From the NCBI GenBank assembly GCA_017163975.1, contig JAFFSR010000316.1, positions 1,462,001 through 1,526,000 on the forward strand: DNA of 64,000 nt. Direction: 5' to 3'. The notes beneath the pieces were generated by a model, which made no database searches, was not told the origin of the DNA, and saw nothing but the letters and a program-made list of their open reading frames with translations. The position numbers and the translations under genes were made by a program. Numbering within the stretch: the first letter of the stretch is position 1; every line of letters begins with the position of its first letter. The DNA comes from Anastatus disparis. Its lineage: Eukaryota; Arthropoda; Insecta; Hymenoptera; Eupelmidae. Positions 1-11,990 of the stretch are shown here, piece by piece.

Positions 1-1897
1 AAAATGTTTTATTTTTAGTCTAGAATATATGGGTAATTCTTTCATACTTTTAAAAATCATGTTACTGCGTCATTTCTCCTAAATATGAGATAGCACATCT
101 TGTTAGCAAATGTTCACTGATTTATTGAGTTATTAGAAACTAATTTTGTTATATTTTTAATGATAATCAGACGTGTCATTTTATGGCGGATGGGGAAAAG
201 AGGTTTTTTTTTTGAAATTTAAATGTTACCAGGCCATGTAAAATGATAAATTACCGCTATAAAAAAAATGACTACTGCTTTTTTGATTTGAAATTCACAC
301 CAAAGCTTTATCTATACACATACTTTTGGAAAATCAAGAGCATGGGTGTGTGCCTGTTAACAAAAGTACTTTCTGAAAGGTTATTAAAATGTTACCAAAA
401 ATTTATATATTTTACTTTTTTCTGGAAAATACGATGCTGTAAAAAAGACTATTCAGCGGTGACATTTTAAACTACATCAAAAGGTAATATTTAGAATCAC
501 AAAGAGAAATTTTTTTATTAGGAACGTGTGCCTAGTGTAGATAAAGTTCTTTGTTCGTTTGAAATTATACTTAAAAAACGTGACTCACTTTTGAAAATAG
601 GTTTTTATCCACTAATATGAAAACCTAAGCTTTGATTCACCTTTTCTCTGTTGTGAACTTTGTAATTTACTATTTTATAATACTCAATGTAATCTTTAAG
701 TTGCTTTTGAAGTATTATTTCGAGTATTCTGGAAATCATTGAATTTTTCCCGGCTATTAAATTTTCCAAATTTACATCGATTACCTAGTTTCTATCAATG
801 TTTTAATTCTAAAGAGTTTAAACTTTAAAAAGCTCAGTTTTAGTATGTATTTAATAGCTTACACCTAGAACGTTGAGTTGAATCATCACTGAAGTTTCTA
901 GATTTTAAATTTAAAATTTTTAGATTTAATGTTTATTAAATAAACTAAAATATTTGGTTAAAAGGAATATAAGTATTTTTATTCGAAAACATATCTATAC
1001 AAATCATATACAAATCCATGTCAAATTTCATACCCTAAGATTGACAATTTTAGCAAAAATAAATTGATATTCCACTCACTTATGATTTGTAATCAGGAAT
1101 CCCAAAAGCCATTGGATAACTAATATCACTCAATTTTAATACCCGAATCGCCAAAAATGAATTTTCCAAAAAATTGGCATTTCTGGCATATTTTATTTAT
1201 TACAAAAAATTTTGTAATTATTAATGTAAATTGCGTATTTAAATATTTTCTGTAGCATATTAAACATGTAAAAATGAAAAAGCTCAATGGAAAATGATCT
1301 ATTATAGCCCAAAATACTTAAAAAACTGATCTGAGATATGTAAAATATTATACCTGGGTGTGATAATAATGAATATATTTAAATGTCTTATATTAAAAAA
1401 AGCTATCTTCAAAAGTGAGTAATGCGATTTTTTCTTTTATTATCATTTTAATATATCAACATTTAAAAAAAATAAATTTGATACATGTGTCTTCAATTTT
1501 TTTTAATTTATTGAAAGTAAATTTTAACACTATGAAAAATTTACTCGAAAATCTGTCTTTTGATGTTTGTTAAAAAGACTACCCTTAAAAGTGAGTAACA
1601 CGATTTTTTTTTTCATTATAATACGTCAACATTCAGAGAAAATTAGTTTTATACGTGTGCCTGTATTTTTTTTTTTTTAATTTGTTGCAGGTGAAATTTT
1701 AACATTATGAAAGATTTACCCATATATATTTTGTGACCAATAAGTTTCGGGAGAAAAATTTTTTTTTACTTATTTTTTTAGGAAAGTTTTATGAAAAATT
1801 AGTAAAAATTTTAAATTAAACGAGTAAAAAAAAATTTTTTTTCCCAAACTTATTGGTCACAAAATATATGTATTCTAGACTAAAAATAAAACATTTT
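1..1897. repeat. AT-rich element with terminal inverted repeats, left edge at or beyond the window start
   Basis: The first 27 bases recur as their reverse complement at 1871-1897, and bases about 25-48 recur inverted at 1702-1725. The segment therefore looks like one element with inverted ends. A direct duplication with a 176 bp period lies inside (AAAAGTGAGTAA at 1411 and 1587). No coding capacity is visible, and the short ORF at 243-470 has no recognisable motif. The family is unknown, and the true left end may be outside the window. Confidence 0.5.
1721..1870. repeat. nested hairpin MITE
   Basis: Positions 1721-1747 are the inverted complement of about 1846-1870 (TTTGTGACCAATAAGTTT against AAACTTATTGGTCACAAA), with a poly-A/T loop. 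It separates two blocks that are contiguous in the inverted copy at the window start, so it looks like a later insertion into the surrounding element. No target duplication could be fixed. Confidence 0.5.
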
Positions 1898-2327
1898 TTC
1901 TTTAATACAAAATTTTCTATCTTTCTTAGTTTATGAGATAATCATGGTTGAAAAAATAGGTCTTTTTTTCGAAAAATCATCATAACTATGGTTAAAAAAG
2001 TCATGAAAACATTTTACTTAGCTCATTTTAAAGAGGACTATTAGAGTTTTAAATTTCATTTGGTTTTTTCTCGATATCATAATTTCCATAAAAATGGCAT
2101 TTATTTTTATGTAGGCAAAAAAAATTAGTAAAAAAATTATTTTCACATTGCTATAAGCAATTAGAAAATGACTTTTTTATACCGGACTCACTTTATTTTA
2201 AAGATTTTTGACTAATTTTTCAAACGCCGTTTGGATTTTGAAGATGCGATCATTAGTTCCGGAGATATAAAACTTTTTATTTTAATAAATTTTACTCTAG
2301 GGTGGGCAAAAGCAATTGAACGACAGC

Positions 2328-2376
<49 letters not shown>
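2328..2376. repeat. (TA)n microsatellite
   Basis: An uninterrupted run of about 24 TA dinucleotides. Confidence 0.95.
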
Positions 2377-2379
<3 letters not shown>

Positions 2380-2719
2380 GGAACATTATTTTATTATTAT
2401 TTACAATAATGATCATAAAAATTATTTGTAATCATACACGATTAAATGATAAATTGTGTACAATTTAAAATTCAATTGGATCTACAGATTTTAAAGTGAC
2501 TTATATGTACTTTAATAAAAACGAAAAGAAAAAAATAATATAAATATTGTTTTAAATAAACTTATCTCATCACCAATAAAAAACGTTTTTTAATAAAATT
2601 ATATATTAATCTTAATTTGCATTTTATATTCTATAGCAACAACTACAGTTTCTCGATTGAATTGTTAAGTTTGCTGCAGAACTCAAAAATATTGGTTTTC
2701 AAAATTTCGTCTTTCAAAA

Positions 2720-3890
2720 TGAGAATGTTGGCTTGGATAATCCCGAGTAACCTTTTCGTTACGGCAACCACCTTCTCTTAGTTGGGCCATCTTCGGCTGC
2801 CGAACTCGGGCCGCCATATGGGTGAGGCGTGGTGGCGAGCGTGGGCCTACGACGGCTAGCCAAAATTGTATAGATTTTGTCATAACGTCGATGTGTATCT
2901 TACATAACCACAAAATATTTTTTATTGTATTATCATACGATGTAAACACTGTTTTTAATTGAAAATTAATAATAAGTAAATAAATTAATAAAAATAATTT
3001 ACTTTCGACTTGAGTTGAACTCGTTTAAAATTAATTCTAAAATTCTGCCCAAATACACGGACAAATACAACCTAAAACCAATCAATAAAAACATGGTAAA
3101 AAACTAATTTTTCTCGTGGAAATGAGAACTAATTACCATAGATAATATAATCTAGTTATTTAAGTAACTCGAGCTATTCATATTCTGTCGAGTAACTTAT
3201 ATTTTCTTGAGTAATTTGTATTTTTTTCGAATACTCAATTTATTCGATTAATTCATATTTTTTCTGGTACTCGAGGAAATTGAGTAATTCATATTTTTTT
3301 CGAGTACTCGAGTAATTCGAGTAATTCATATTTTTTCGAGTACTCAATTTATTCGATTAATTCATATTTTTTCTGGTACTCGAGGAAATTGAGTAATTCA
3401 TATTTTTTTCAAGTACTCGAGTAATTCGAGTAATTTCTTTTTTTTCGAGTGCTTGGAACGAAAATTCGAGTAACCCTCAAGTGCAAGTACTCAATTATCG
3501 AGTCAAGTTTTTTCTTAGAGTTTAAGCTGAGTACTTGAAACTATCAAGTACTCAACAAAAATATAAACTCGAATAACCAGTGTTACTCGAATAACTCAAG
3601 ATACTTGAATTTTTTCACTAAAAGTATTTTAAAAAGTAGACAGTTGGTTGAACAGTCAATCGATTGGTCACCATTGGAAATCAGCTGTTTGTTTATACAA
3701 ATAATTGTACACAAATTCTACGATTTTATAAGCTAGATTCGGCTGCCCTCTGAGGGCCCTCTTTCACCGCCACGCCTCACGCCGATTCGGAGCCACTGCG
3801 GCGACAATTTGGCAAGAGTTTCGGTGCCACTAAGGGTGGTTCGGGACCAACTGCACGCCGAAGTGAAAAGGTTACTCGGGATGTTGAGTT
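2720..3890. repeat. element with GC-rich inverted ends
   Basis: About 150 bp of unusually GC-rich DNA at 2720-2870 and again at 3735-3890 are degenerate inverted copies of each other; both carry the block CCCGAGTAACCTTTTC in opposite orientation. The interior is AT-rich and holds a CGAGTACTCGAG tandem repeat. There is no credible ORF: the 88-residue minus-strand frame over the left end lacks recognisable motifs. It is probably a non-autonomous DNA transposon of unknown family. Confidence 0.5.
3181..3450. repeat. 109 bp tandem repeat rich in CGAGTACTCGAG
   Basis: TACTCAATTTATTCGATTAA recurs at 3232 and 3341, a 109 bp period. Each unit contains several GAGTAATTC and CGAGTACTCGAG words that are themselves palindromic. 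About two full copies plus degenerate flanks to about 3610. Confidence 0.8.
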
Positions 3891-5246
3891 ACAAGAATAT
3901 ATAATAGAAACATGAATACAGATATATTTCTAATATGAATGTTACGTGTTGTATGTTTTAAGGCAATTATTTTTGTAATCATGTTAATTTTAATGTAATA
4001 ATTATTTGAAATTTTTTTTATTTCTTTGAATATTTATGTTGTAAATGTCTGTTGTAAAAGATTTAATAATAAACTAAAACATTTTTTTATGTGTTTATCG
4101 ATTACTTAAAAGAGTAGAGTCCTTAACGCTTTTCGACGTCGAAACGTTAAGTCAATCGTCATCGTCAAGAAGTTAGTGAATAACCCCCCTGTTATGATTA
4201 TTTTTCAGTAATAAACTAATTTATCGACATTTAGTTGAAATTTGGCAACATTATTCGTTATTCATTTTTTTGCTTCACAATGTAAACATATTTGATTATA
4301 GGCTATAGATATTTATACACTATCACTATATATATCCAATTCATGTAATGCTTCATAAATTTTTATAAATAAAAATGCTACATTTTTTATAATGAAATGA
4401 ATGCTTACTCTATTAAATAAATTATTATTTAGAATGTAAAATGCTATATAACCTACATTTTGGAAATGTCGCAGAATATCATTCTCTCTCTCTCTTTTTT
4501 CTACTACAGAAAACGACGTTGCCAAGTTCATCTCAAATGTATTATTTTGACAATGTTTTATTGAATATTTTAATGAAAAGCTTTATAACATGCGTTGAAA
4601 CTTTAAGGGTTAAATCATCAAATATTTTTTTATTTATTATGAAAAAATTGTTTAAATGTGTCATTTCTAAAAGTTTTATTGATGATTTCAAACGTTGTCT
4701 CATATAACCACGTGTTAAACCTCCTATTTCTTTCCTTATATTCTCAGTTATTAGTGAGTTCAAAATATACTAAACTATCATAATTCTAAATTTCAGCAAT
4801 TTCTGTAATTATTTTATTTAACGGGGCAACGTCCTTAAAATGAACATAACTTTTTATTGGTAACATCCGGCACTCTGATCGGAATTTTATTTTAAAATTT
4901 AAGTAAAATAGAAAAAAATAAACTTTTGAAAAGTAAAATTATTGAGGGGCGAAAAATGTGTGATTTTAATTTGAATGTTTCTAATAAATGATTTAATTAA
5001 AAAATAGTTAAATAAGGATCTGAAAAAATTTTTGTATAATCTTCAACCGATTCCTGATCTAATATATTTATTAATATTTTTCTCTAAAACCTTTAGTTTT
5101 TTAGTAAAAAAGTCATAAAGCTAAAAGTTTATTAAAAAAATTCAGAAAATCAAGAAACTATATGGATTATATCGTTTGTCCTCTTTGACCTTAATACTTG
5201 AAAATTTTTTTTGATATTTTGGGTGACAAATAACATATATTCTCAG
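3891..5246. other. AT-rich stretch without a gene
   Basis: Nothing coding is convincing here. The overlapping short ORFs at 4313-4763 sit on opposite strands and look random. The only structure noted is a 30 bp near-perfect palindrome at 4122-4151 centred on TTTCGACGTCGAAA. Confidence 0.6.
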
Positions 5247-5565
5247 AATTGAAAAATTGGTACTTATGGTACATAATTTTATACGTCAAAAATGATACTT
5301 TTTTATATTTTTAGGTAGTGTAATTTTTAGGTGAAAATTACACTTACATTAAAAATAGTCAAACAGCTACCTGAAGAGGGGCACATGTACCAGGGTGGGC
5401 TTAAACTGTTGTTTTTATCATATTTATTATGCTCAGAAATTTTGTGATTGATCGAAAGTATGGTACTTTTTTATAGCTCAAAAAACACACGTAGAAAAAT
5501 ATAGAAAAAGTATCATTTTTGACGTATAAAATTATGTACTGTAAGTACCAATTTTTCAATCGATA
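5247..5565. repeat. inverted-repeat element
   Basis: About 66 bp at 5247-5312 recur inverted at about 5497-5565 with only a few mismatches (shared word TTTTATACGTCAAAAATGAT). The spacer of about 180 bp is non-coding. Probably a MITE; ends and target duplication are not resolved. Confidence 0.65.
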
Positions 5566-6670
5566 CCAAAATTTAATTACATATTTTTCAACTAGAAACG
5601 AGTGATTTAAGCCCTTATTGAAGTGTATGTCACTCCAGAAATTTGTATTATAGACTTTTCAATTGTTATGAGGTCGCCCTCTCAAAATTAAAAAGTTCCA
5701 GAGATATCCTCATATAGGAGACATTTCACGTCAACTCACACGATCAAAAACTGAAAATTGCTCAAATAACCACGTGTGAAGCGCCTTGTGCCGGCTTACA
5801 CTAGGTCCATGTAAATGAGACGCGCACAAGTAAGAAGGATAGAAAGAGAGAGGAAGATAGCTCACTCTTTCTATCTCGTCATTATTCGTACCGCCGTTGT
5901 AGGAATTGCTAACTTTTTGCCGCGCTCTCTCTGATTAAAAGTCTTTATCGGTTTAGTTAATTAAATTTATTAAAGCCACGCACATTGCAGTGTTGTGTAA
6001 AAGAGTGTTTTAATGGTGTCAAATGCTTGTCTGTAGGCAGATCGCTGTATGCAATATTTGACACAAAATCTTTTGTTTCATTACATCTGGACCACATACA
6101 CAACAACGCGGCATATTCAACCAGTGTATAAGAGAGAGACAACGAGCTGGCTTATTTCTTTTGATTCTTTTCTTGATTCGCGTATGCTGCATTAAAAGAA
6201 AGGTACGTGGATTGCAACCTCGTATGCGTTCAAGTATAAAATTTACTTATTGTATTTTGCGACGCATCTATTTATTTAGTTGATCAACTATTAGATAAGT
6301 TTTATAAGCTCGGCCTGAGCGTTAAGTTTAATCTTTTTAGTTTTGTTTATTCTTTTAATTTTCAATAAACATTATCTGTTATTTTTCTTTTAAATAAAGT
6401 TTTTTTCTTTGCATTCATTCTGTCTGGTGTGATAAAGAATTACCATGCCCGTGTACTTCATCTCATATAATATATATTAAATTTATTTCATATATAACTG
6501 GCAATTTGCATGCTTTTGCATTAACAAAAGCAATTGCACAGTGGATCTGCTATTCTATTTTATTTTGCAATTGAAGTACGAAATCTGAGCGGTTGGTGCA
6601 AGTGATCAGCTGATCACATTATAACAAGTAAGATACTAGTAACAAAAGTTTACAAGTATATCTTATTTAA
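5566..6670. other. unassigned AT-rich DNA
   Basis: No recognisable gene or repeat. A 61-residue minus-strand frame at 5957-6142 lacks motifs I can place. The GAGAGAGAGG-rich run near 5845 is simple sequence. Confidence 0.5.
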
Positions 6671-7049
6671 GAGGAGGTCACGTATCTCTGTCCTTTTTTA
6701 ATCAAAGCATTAAGTTTTTTACAAAAACTAATAACTTTAGCAAAAAATGAAGAGAAAGCCGCATCTCGTATTAAAAAAAGCAATATTTTCTTTGATGAGA
6801 AAGAATTAATTTTATTGCTTCGTTCTCAAGAAAACCTTGAAAAACTTAAATCATAGAGGTTAGGTTGAACAATTTGGTTTTTCAAGGTTTTCTTGAGAAC
6901 GAAGCAATAAAATTAATTCTTTCTCATCAAAGAAAATATTGCTTTTTTTGATACAAGATGCGGCTTTCTCTTCATTTTTTGCTAAAGTTATTAGTTTTTG
7001 TAAAAAAATAATTTCTTTGATTAGAAAAGGACAGAGATACGTGACCTCC
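6671..7049. repeat. foldback element, about 175 bp arms
   Basis: The left arm 6671-6851 and right arm about 6878-7049 are near-identical inverted copies around a loop of about 26 bp. The outer end reads GAGGAGGTCACGTATCTCTG on the left and its complement on the right. Non-coding. Confidence 0.85.
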
Positions 7050-7110
7050 TGTTAACCTAATTTACCACCTATTACAATGACGCCCACTTAACGGTGTCAC
7101 ACCAGACAAT

Positions 7111-7325
7111 TAAGGTTTTTTTGACACTCCGTGCGAGAAGCTCGATTTCACGCACGCTGTACGAAGTGACACGTGCGAAAATGGAGCTTCTCACACGTCG
7201 TGTCAAAAAATAGTGTTCAATACTCGTGGGAGAAAGTGATTTCTTACACGTGTGACCTTTTCACCCTCGCTTCGCTCGGGCGCAAACCACCACACGAGTA
7301 AAAAATCACTTTATCGCACTAGTAC
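7111..7325. repeat. pair of short inverted repeats with GC-rich centre
   Basis: TTGACACTCCGTGCGAGAAGC (about 7117-7140) pairs with about 7178-7210, and TACTCGTGGGAGAAAGTGATTT (about 7221-7243) pairs with about 7301-7323. The centre carries the hairpin CCCTCGCTTCGCTCGGG. Probably a MITE remnant. Confidence 0.5.
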
Positions 7326-7674
7326 CGAAATATACTATTTTTTCGTATTGAAAGTTTTATCGAAAATTTCAGTGTCATTTTGTTTGATTCTGGCAGAAAT
7401 TTCATCTTGGGGCAAGATGAAATTCTCTTAAAAATTGAAATTTTTAGAAAATAATTGAAGTGTTTTTTAGACGTTTTAAGCAATTTTGAAGCGATTTTTC
7501 CGGAAAATTTTATTTTTGTAGAAAATTTTTTTAGTGTCAATGGCCCTGATTTTGCATAATTTATGGTTTTAAAGTATTTTTTCTTTATGTGAAATTTTTT
7601 TTTGAATTCAAAATTTAAGTAAAACTTGAAAAATTTTCATGAAATTTTAAAAATTTTTCTAAGTTTGAAAATTT

Positions 7675-8059
7675 TTAAGAAGGGGACGAATTATTTGTCT
7701 TTGTCTAATAGTGTTTTTTATAATTGATATAAACACTATCGGTTGTAACATGAAAAAAATAGCAGGCCCCGCTAGATATTAGTATAATAAGTTTTATAAT
7801 AACAATAAAAAAATTTAATCACGTAGTTTTTGAATAATATGAGACCTACCAAAAAAGATAGGTTACATTATAGATTGTTAGTAGGTCTCATATTATTTAA
7901 AATCTACGTAATAAAATTATATTGTTGTTATTATATATATTATCTATTATACTAGTATCTAGCAGGGGCTGCAATTTTTTTCGTGTTGCAGCCAATGGTA
8001 TTTATATAAATGATGAAAAATACTATTAGACAAAGACAAATAGTTCGGCCTGCTTTTAA
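7675..8059. repeat. hairpin MITE, TTAAGAGCAGGCCG family, copy 1
   Basis: Almost the whole 385 bp is palindromic, centred near 7865, with the arm word GTAGGTCTCATATTAT. The ends read inward as TTAAG, AGCAGGCCGAA and TTTGTCTTTGTCTAAT. The same termini occur in four further copies in this window (10447-10839, 11419-11671, 25121-25504, 50187-50559). No coding capacity. The 25.1 kb copy is the closest relative. Confidence 0.8.
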
Positions 8060-8304
8060 GGGCAAACATTTTTTATTTCAAGTTAAAGTTAAAATCATTT
8101 TTGAGGCAAATTAAGCCATTTCAGAGTAAAATTTTTTTTTGGCAGACCCACTGACACAGTAACTCTGCTCTAAAAGTGTATGTTTTTTTTTGGTATCTGG
8201 GGTTGATAAAAGTATATAAACTTTTAATAAAAAAACATTCCAGCCAGAATCAAGCAAAATATAGTATATTGGAGTGACGTATAGATCCACACAAGTGTAA
8301 TATA

Positions 8305-9383
8305 CAGTGTCGCCGAGATACTTTTACCCCACTTCGTCTGAAATCGACTTATCTAAAAAGTTTTATAACTCTGGAAAAAATGGTCGTAGCCTAAAAATTC
8401 CAACGTGATTCGAAAGATTGTTAAAAATTCTTTCAAAAACTATTGGTTTGATATAAAAAAAAAACATTTTTTTCGTATCTCTTATCTTTGTTTAAAAAGA
8501 AATTTTTTTTAACTTTGTTTTGACTTTGTAAAATAGTGTTCAATTTTAGTAGAAATCGTTACATTAATACAAAACCAAATAGGTTTTAAAGCTTATATTT
8601 CAACGATGAAAATGCAATGACGAACGTCTAGATTCGACCTTTTAAACCAGAGTTATAAGATTTTATATTTAAAAATAAGGTTTTTTTCGATGTATGAATA
8701 TTTCTGAATTTAAGAGGAATAGAAAAATTTGTCAGAGAGAAAAAATATTCCTTTTTGGTCAAATAATAATAATATATAATAAAATATTGATTTCGGAAAA
8801 AAATTTTGTTTTGCCTTTTTTACCCACGTTGCTCAATATTTTAAAGATCAAAATTTCATTACATTCCAACAAAAAAATTTTTTTGATTTTTTTCGAAATC
8901 AATTTTTTATTATATATTATTATTATTTGACCAAAAAGGAACATTTTTTCTCTCTGACAAATTTTTCTATTCCTCTTAAATTCAGAGATATTCATACATC
9001 GAAAAAACCTTATTTTTAAATATAAAATCTTATAACTCTGGTTTAAAAGGTCGAATCTAGACGTTCGACATTGCATTTTCATCGTTGAAATATAAGCTTT
9101 AAAACCTATTTGGTTTTGTATTAATGTAACGATTTCTACTAAAATTGAACACTATTTTACAAAGTCAAAACAAAGTTAAAAAAAAATTTCTTTTTAAACA
9201 AGGATAAGAGATACGAAAAAAATGTTTTTTTTTATATCAAACCAATAGTTTTTGAAAGAATTTTCAACAATCTTTCGAATCCCATTGAAATTTTTAAGCT
9301 ACGACCATTTTTTCCAGAGTTATAAAACTTTTTAGATAAGTCGATTTTAGACGAAAGGGGGCAAAAGTATCTCGGCGGCAGTG
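8305..9383. repeat. 1.08 kb palindromic element flanked by TA (Tc1/mariner-like MITE)
   Basis: The two halves, 8305-about 8850 and about 8851-9383, are near-perfect inverted copies, so the element is a single palindrome with almost no loop. The termini are CAGTGTCGCCGAGATAC and its slightly diverged inverse (CACTGCCGCCGAGATAC). TA lies on both sides (8303-8304 and 9384-9385), matching TA duplications of Tc1/mariner-type elements. The mirror-image ORFs at 8694-8930 and 8759-9082 are by-products of the palindrome. Confidence 0.85.
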
Positions 9384-9461
9384 TATACGTTGATACATTA
9401 CTTCAATAAGTTCGGACCCAGGCCGAGCAAGGTAGTTTTTTTGGTGCGTTATAAGCAAAAA

Positions 9462-9837
9462 TTAAGGGGATGCAAAACGGACACTGTACTCATGAATTTG
9501 ATTTATCTTTTCATTTTATTGCAAAACTTGAGGGAACGAAATACTTTTGCTTGTAGTATTTATCACGAAGATTATTCAGTTGAATTTTCAAATAAATTCA
9601 TTCATTAGTTATTAAGAATTTTGGGTTTCAATATTATATATTGAAATTTTTTATTTCATACAACAAATCTAAAATTCTGAAAAACTATTGAATGAATTAA
9701 TTTGAAAATTTAACTGAATAATCTTCATGGTAAATATTACAAGCTAACGCATTTCTTTTCTTAAAATTTTTCAATAAAATAAAAATATAGTCAATATTTA
9801 TGAGTACAGGTGTAGTATCCATTTTACATCTTCTTAA
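9462..9837. repeat. inverted-repeat element with TTAAG ends
   Basis: About 150 bp arms (9462-about 9620 and about 9690-9837) are inverted copies. The outer ends are TTAAGGGGATG and, inverted, TTAAGAAGATG. An internal block (CATTTCTTTTC to TATTTATGAGTACAGG) recurs as a half-element at about 44335-44395. Confidence 0.7.
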
Positions 9838-10446
9838 GATAGGAATAGGCCGGCGTTCAGCATAGCTCCACAACCTGTGGATTTGTATAGTGTGTGCAAG
9901 TCAGTTCCAAGATTTTCGATGGCCACACTAACTTCGGAATAATAAAATTGTCTCCAGCTTCTTGGCCCTATCCGCCTGTATAGGGTAGTAAGTTGAAACT
10001 TGTATTAAGTCATAAGTACTCTCTGTAACACGTCGAGCAGGGAAATAGTTTTTATTATTACTATTATTTATTTAATTTTTTTTAATTTAACCTCTCCATA
10101 TTTTTATTTATTACTGCTTTATTTATAATTTAAAATTTAATTTCCTGTTCATTTTTTATATAATAAAATTAATTTTAAATAATAAAACTTAATTAAATTC
10201 ACCATTCACATTACATTCAATTTAATTTATTGATTATTATAAAGTTTAGTTTGTAATTGGTTTTATGGAGTAGGTAGGTAATCGGGGTAATACAAAAGTA
10301 TTACACCCATTTGAATACCCCTACCCCAACATATATACATATAATTAATAAGGAGTTGGAAGAATTTTACATAGAAGTGTAAATTGTTGTTTTGGAAAAG
10401 CTCTGATTGTTCACGCGTTTTACAGGCTAGGCTGGAAATAATTGTG
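9838..10446. other. unassigned AT-rich DNA
   Basis: No gene recognised. Composition is normal until about 10030, then very A/T-rich with TTTAATTTAA-like words. Confidence 0.5.
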
Positions 10447-10839
10447 TTAACGGCAGGCCGGAGTAGAACCTGATACCGACCGAGTAACAATTGAGTTGTT
10501 TGTTATTTACTCAAGTATTAATCGGTGTATCTGCAAATTGAAGGTTATGCGCAATAGATATTATTATTACAAATATTTATGCACAAGAAAAAAAAAATCT
10601 ATCGCTTTGTTTTTGAGAAAAGTAAGGAACGCGAAAATATTATAAACATAATCTTTTACTTCGGCGTTCCTTACTTTTCTCAAAAACAAATCGGTAGATT
10701 TTTTTTTTCTTGTGCATAAATATTTGTAATAATAATATCTATTGCGCATAACCTTCAATTTGCAGATACACCGATTAATACTTGAGTAAATAACAAAAAT
10801 GCCAATTAGACAAGGACAGCGAATCCGGCCTGCTCTTAA
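10447..10839. repeat. hairpin MITE, TTAAGAGCAGGCCG family, copy 2
   Basis: The left end TTAACGGCAGGCCGGA faces the right end TCCGGCCTGCTCTTAA. The interior is a near-perfect palindrome around 10650 with the arm word AAGTAAGGAACGC. 393 bp, non-coding. The sub-family core differs from the 7.7 and 25.1 kb copies but the termini are shared. Confidence 0.8.
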
Positions 10840-11179
10840 TGAGTTTTTTAATTATTGTTGTTTAATTTGTATTGTTTTGTCGTATAAATTTATTGACACA
10901 ATTCCTGAGCTTCTCTCAATTATTTATTATTATTTTGTGCAGGGAATTTCAGCCATTATAGTTTAGATAATAATCCAACCTGGTTTGATTCATTTTGATT
11001 TGGAGCGATTGATGAATTGACTGTCTGACCTTTGATTGCTCGGCCAACAGATCAGCAATTGAGTTGGTACTCCGTCAGAAGTAGGAGATAGCGATTGTTT
11101 TGCAAGCTTGTGACAAATTACTACTATTATATTATAATGAAGAATCAAGACTTTTTTTCTCACCTGAATATCTTTTGCA

Positions 11180-11290
11180 TTATTGTCACATACATACATA
11201 CACATACACACGTGCACCTTTAACATACACAAACACATACACACATACATATACACTTACTCATATACACATACACACATACACAATATT
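11180..11290. repeat. (CATA/CA)n-rich microsatellite
   Basis: Imperfect runs of ACATACACATACACAC. The ORFs across it (for example 11100-11521) are low-complexity frames and not genes. Confidence 0.85.
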
Positions 11291-11294
11291 CGTC

Positions 11295-11415
11295 ACTCCG
11301 TCTCCGTCTCTGTGTTTCCGTCTCCGTCTCTATGTTTCCGTCTCTCCGTCTCCGTTTCTCTGACCCCGTCTTTCCGTCTCCGTCTTTTTGTCTCCGTTTC
11401 TCCGTCTCCATTTCT
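11295..11415. repeat. CCGTCTCCGTCTC minisatellite
   Basis: Degenerate tandem words CCGTCTCCGTCTCTGTGTTT. The array butts directly against the truncated MITE that starts at about 11419. Confidence 0.85.
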
Positions 11416-11418
11416 CCA

Positions 11419-11671
11419 AAACAAAAAATTCTACCGATTTGTTTTTGAGAAAAGTAAGGAACGCAAAAATATTATAAACATAACCTTTTACTCCAGCGTT
11501 CCTTACTTTTCTCAAAAATAAATCGGTAGAATTTTTTTTTCTGATGCATGAATATTCATAATAATAATATCTATTGCGCTCAACTTTCAATTTGCAGATA
11601 CACCGATTAATACTTAAGGAAATAACAAAAAACCCAATTAGACAAGGACAGCAAATCCGACCTGCTTTTAA
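11419..11671. repeat. hairpin MITE, TTAAGAGCAGGCCG family, copy 3 (left-truncated)
   Basis: The core palindrome and right end (GACAAGGACAGC to CCTGCTTTTAA) match the 10.4 kb copy. The left terminus is missing, replaced by the CCGTCTC minisatellite. Confidence 0.8.
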
Positions 11672-11990
11672 TGGATAATTGACAAGTAATTACCATAATT
11701 AAGGCGCTTTTCCACCAGTATTTTGATTTTATATTTCTGACGCGCGAATTTCGAACAGCTTATTATGCTGCTTTTCTACTATATTTCTTATTTCTTTTTT
11801 ATTCATTTTTAAATGTGATATACTTGGACAGAGAGTTTCAAAGGCTGCGGCTGGCCTATTTTTATTATTATTCTTATTTTTTATTTTTATTTTTTGACGA
11901 TGCTTTCTTAACTATCTTTTATTCCTTTTTATTTATATTATTTATTCAGCTTCGTGCTTGTGCCTATTATTTCTTTCGACATTTCCAACC
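11672..11990. other. unassigned AT-rich DNA
   Basis: Nothing recognisable apart from T-rich runs. Confidence 0.5.

Noticed and set aside
2850..2900. A LINE fragment (CTAGCCAAAATTGTATAGATTTTGT resembles about 15978-16003)
   Set aside because: The match is only about 30 bp with mismatches and no extension on either side; too short to support.
4313..4763. Three short overlapping ORFs
   Set aside because: Opposite-strand frames in AT-rich DNA with low-complexity Phe/Ile/Lys-rich products; typical chance ORFs.
11100..11590. Thr/His/Tyr- and Arg/Asp-rich ORFs as secreted repeat proteins
   Set aside because: Explained entirely by the CATA/CA microsatellite, the CCGTCTC minisatellite and the palindromic MITE.
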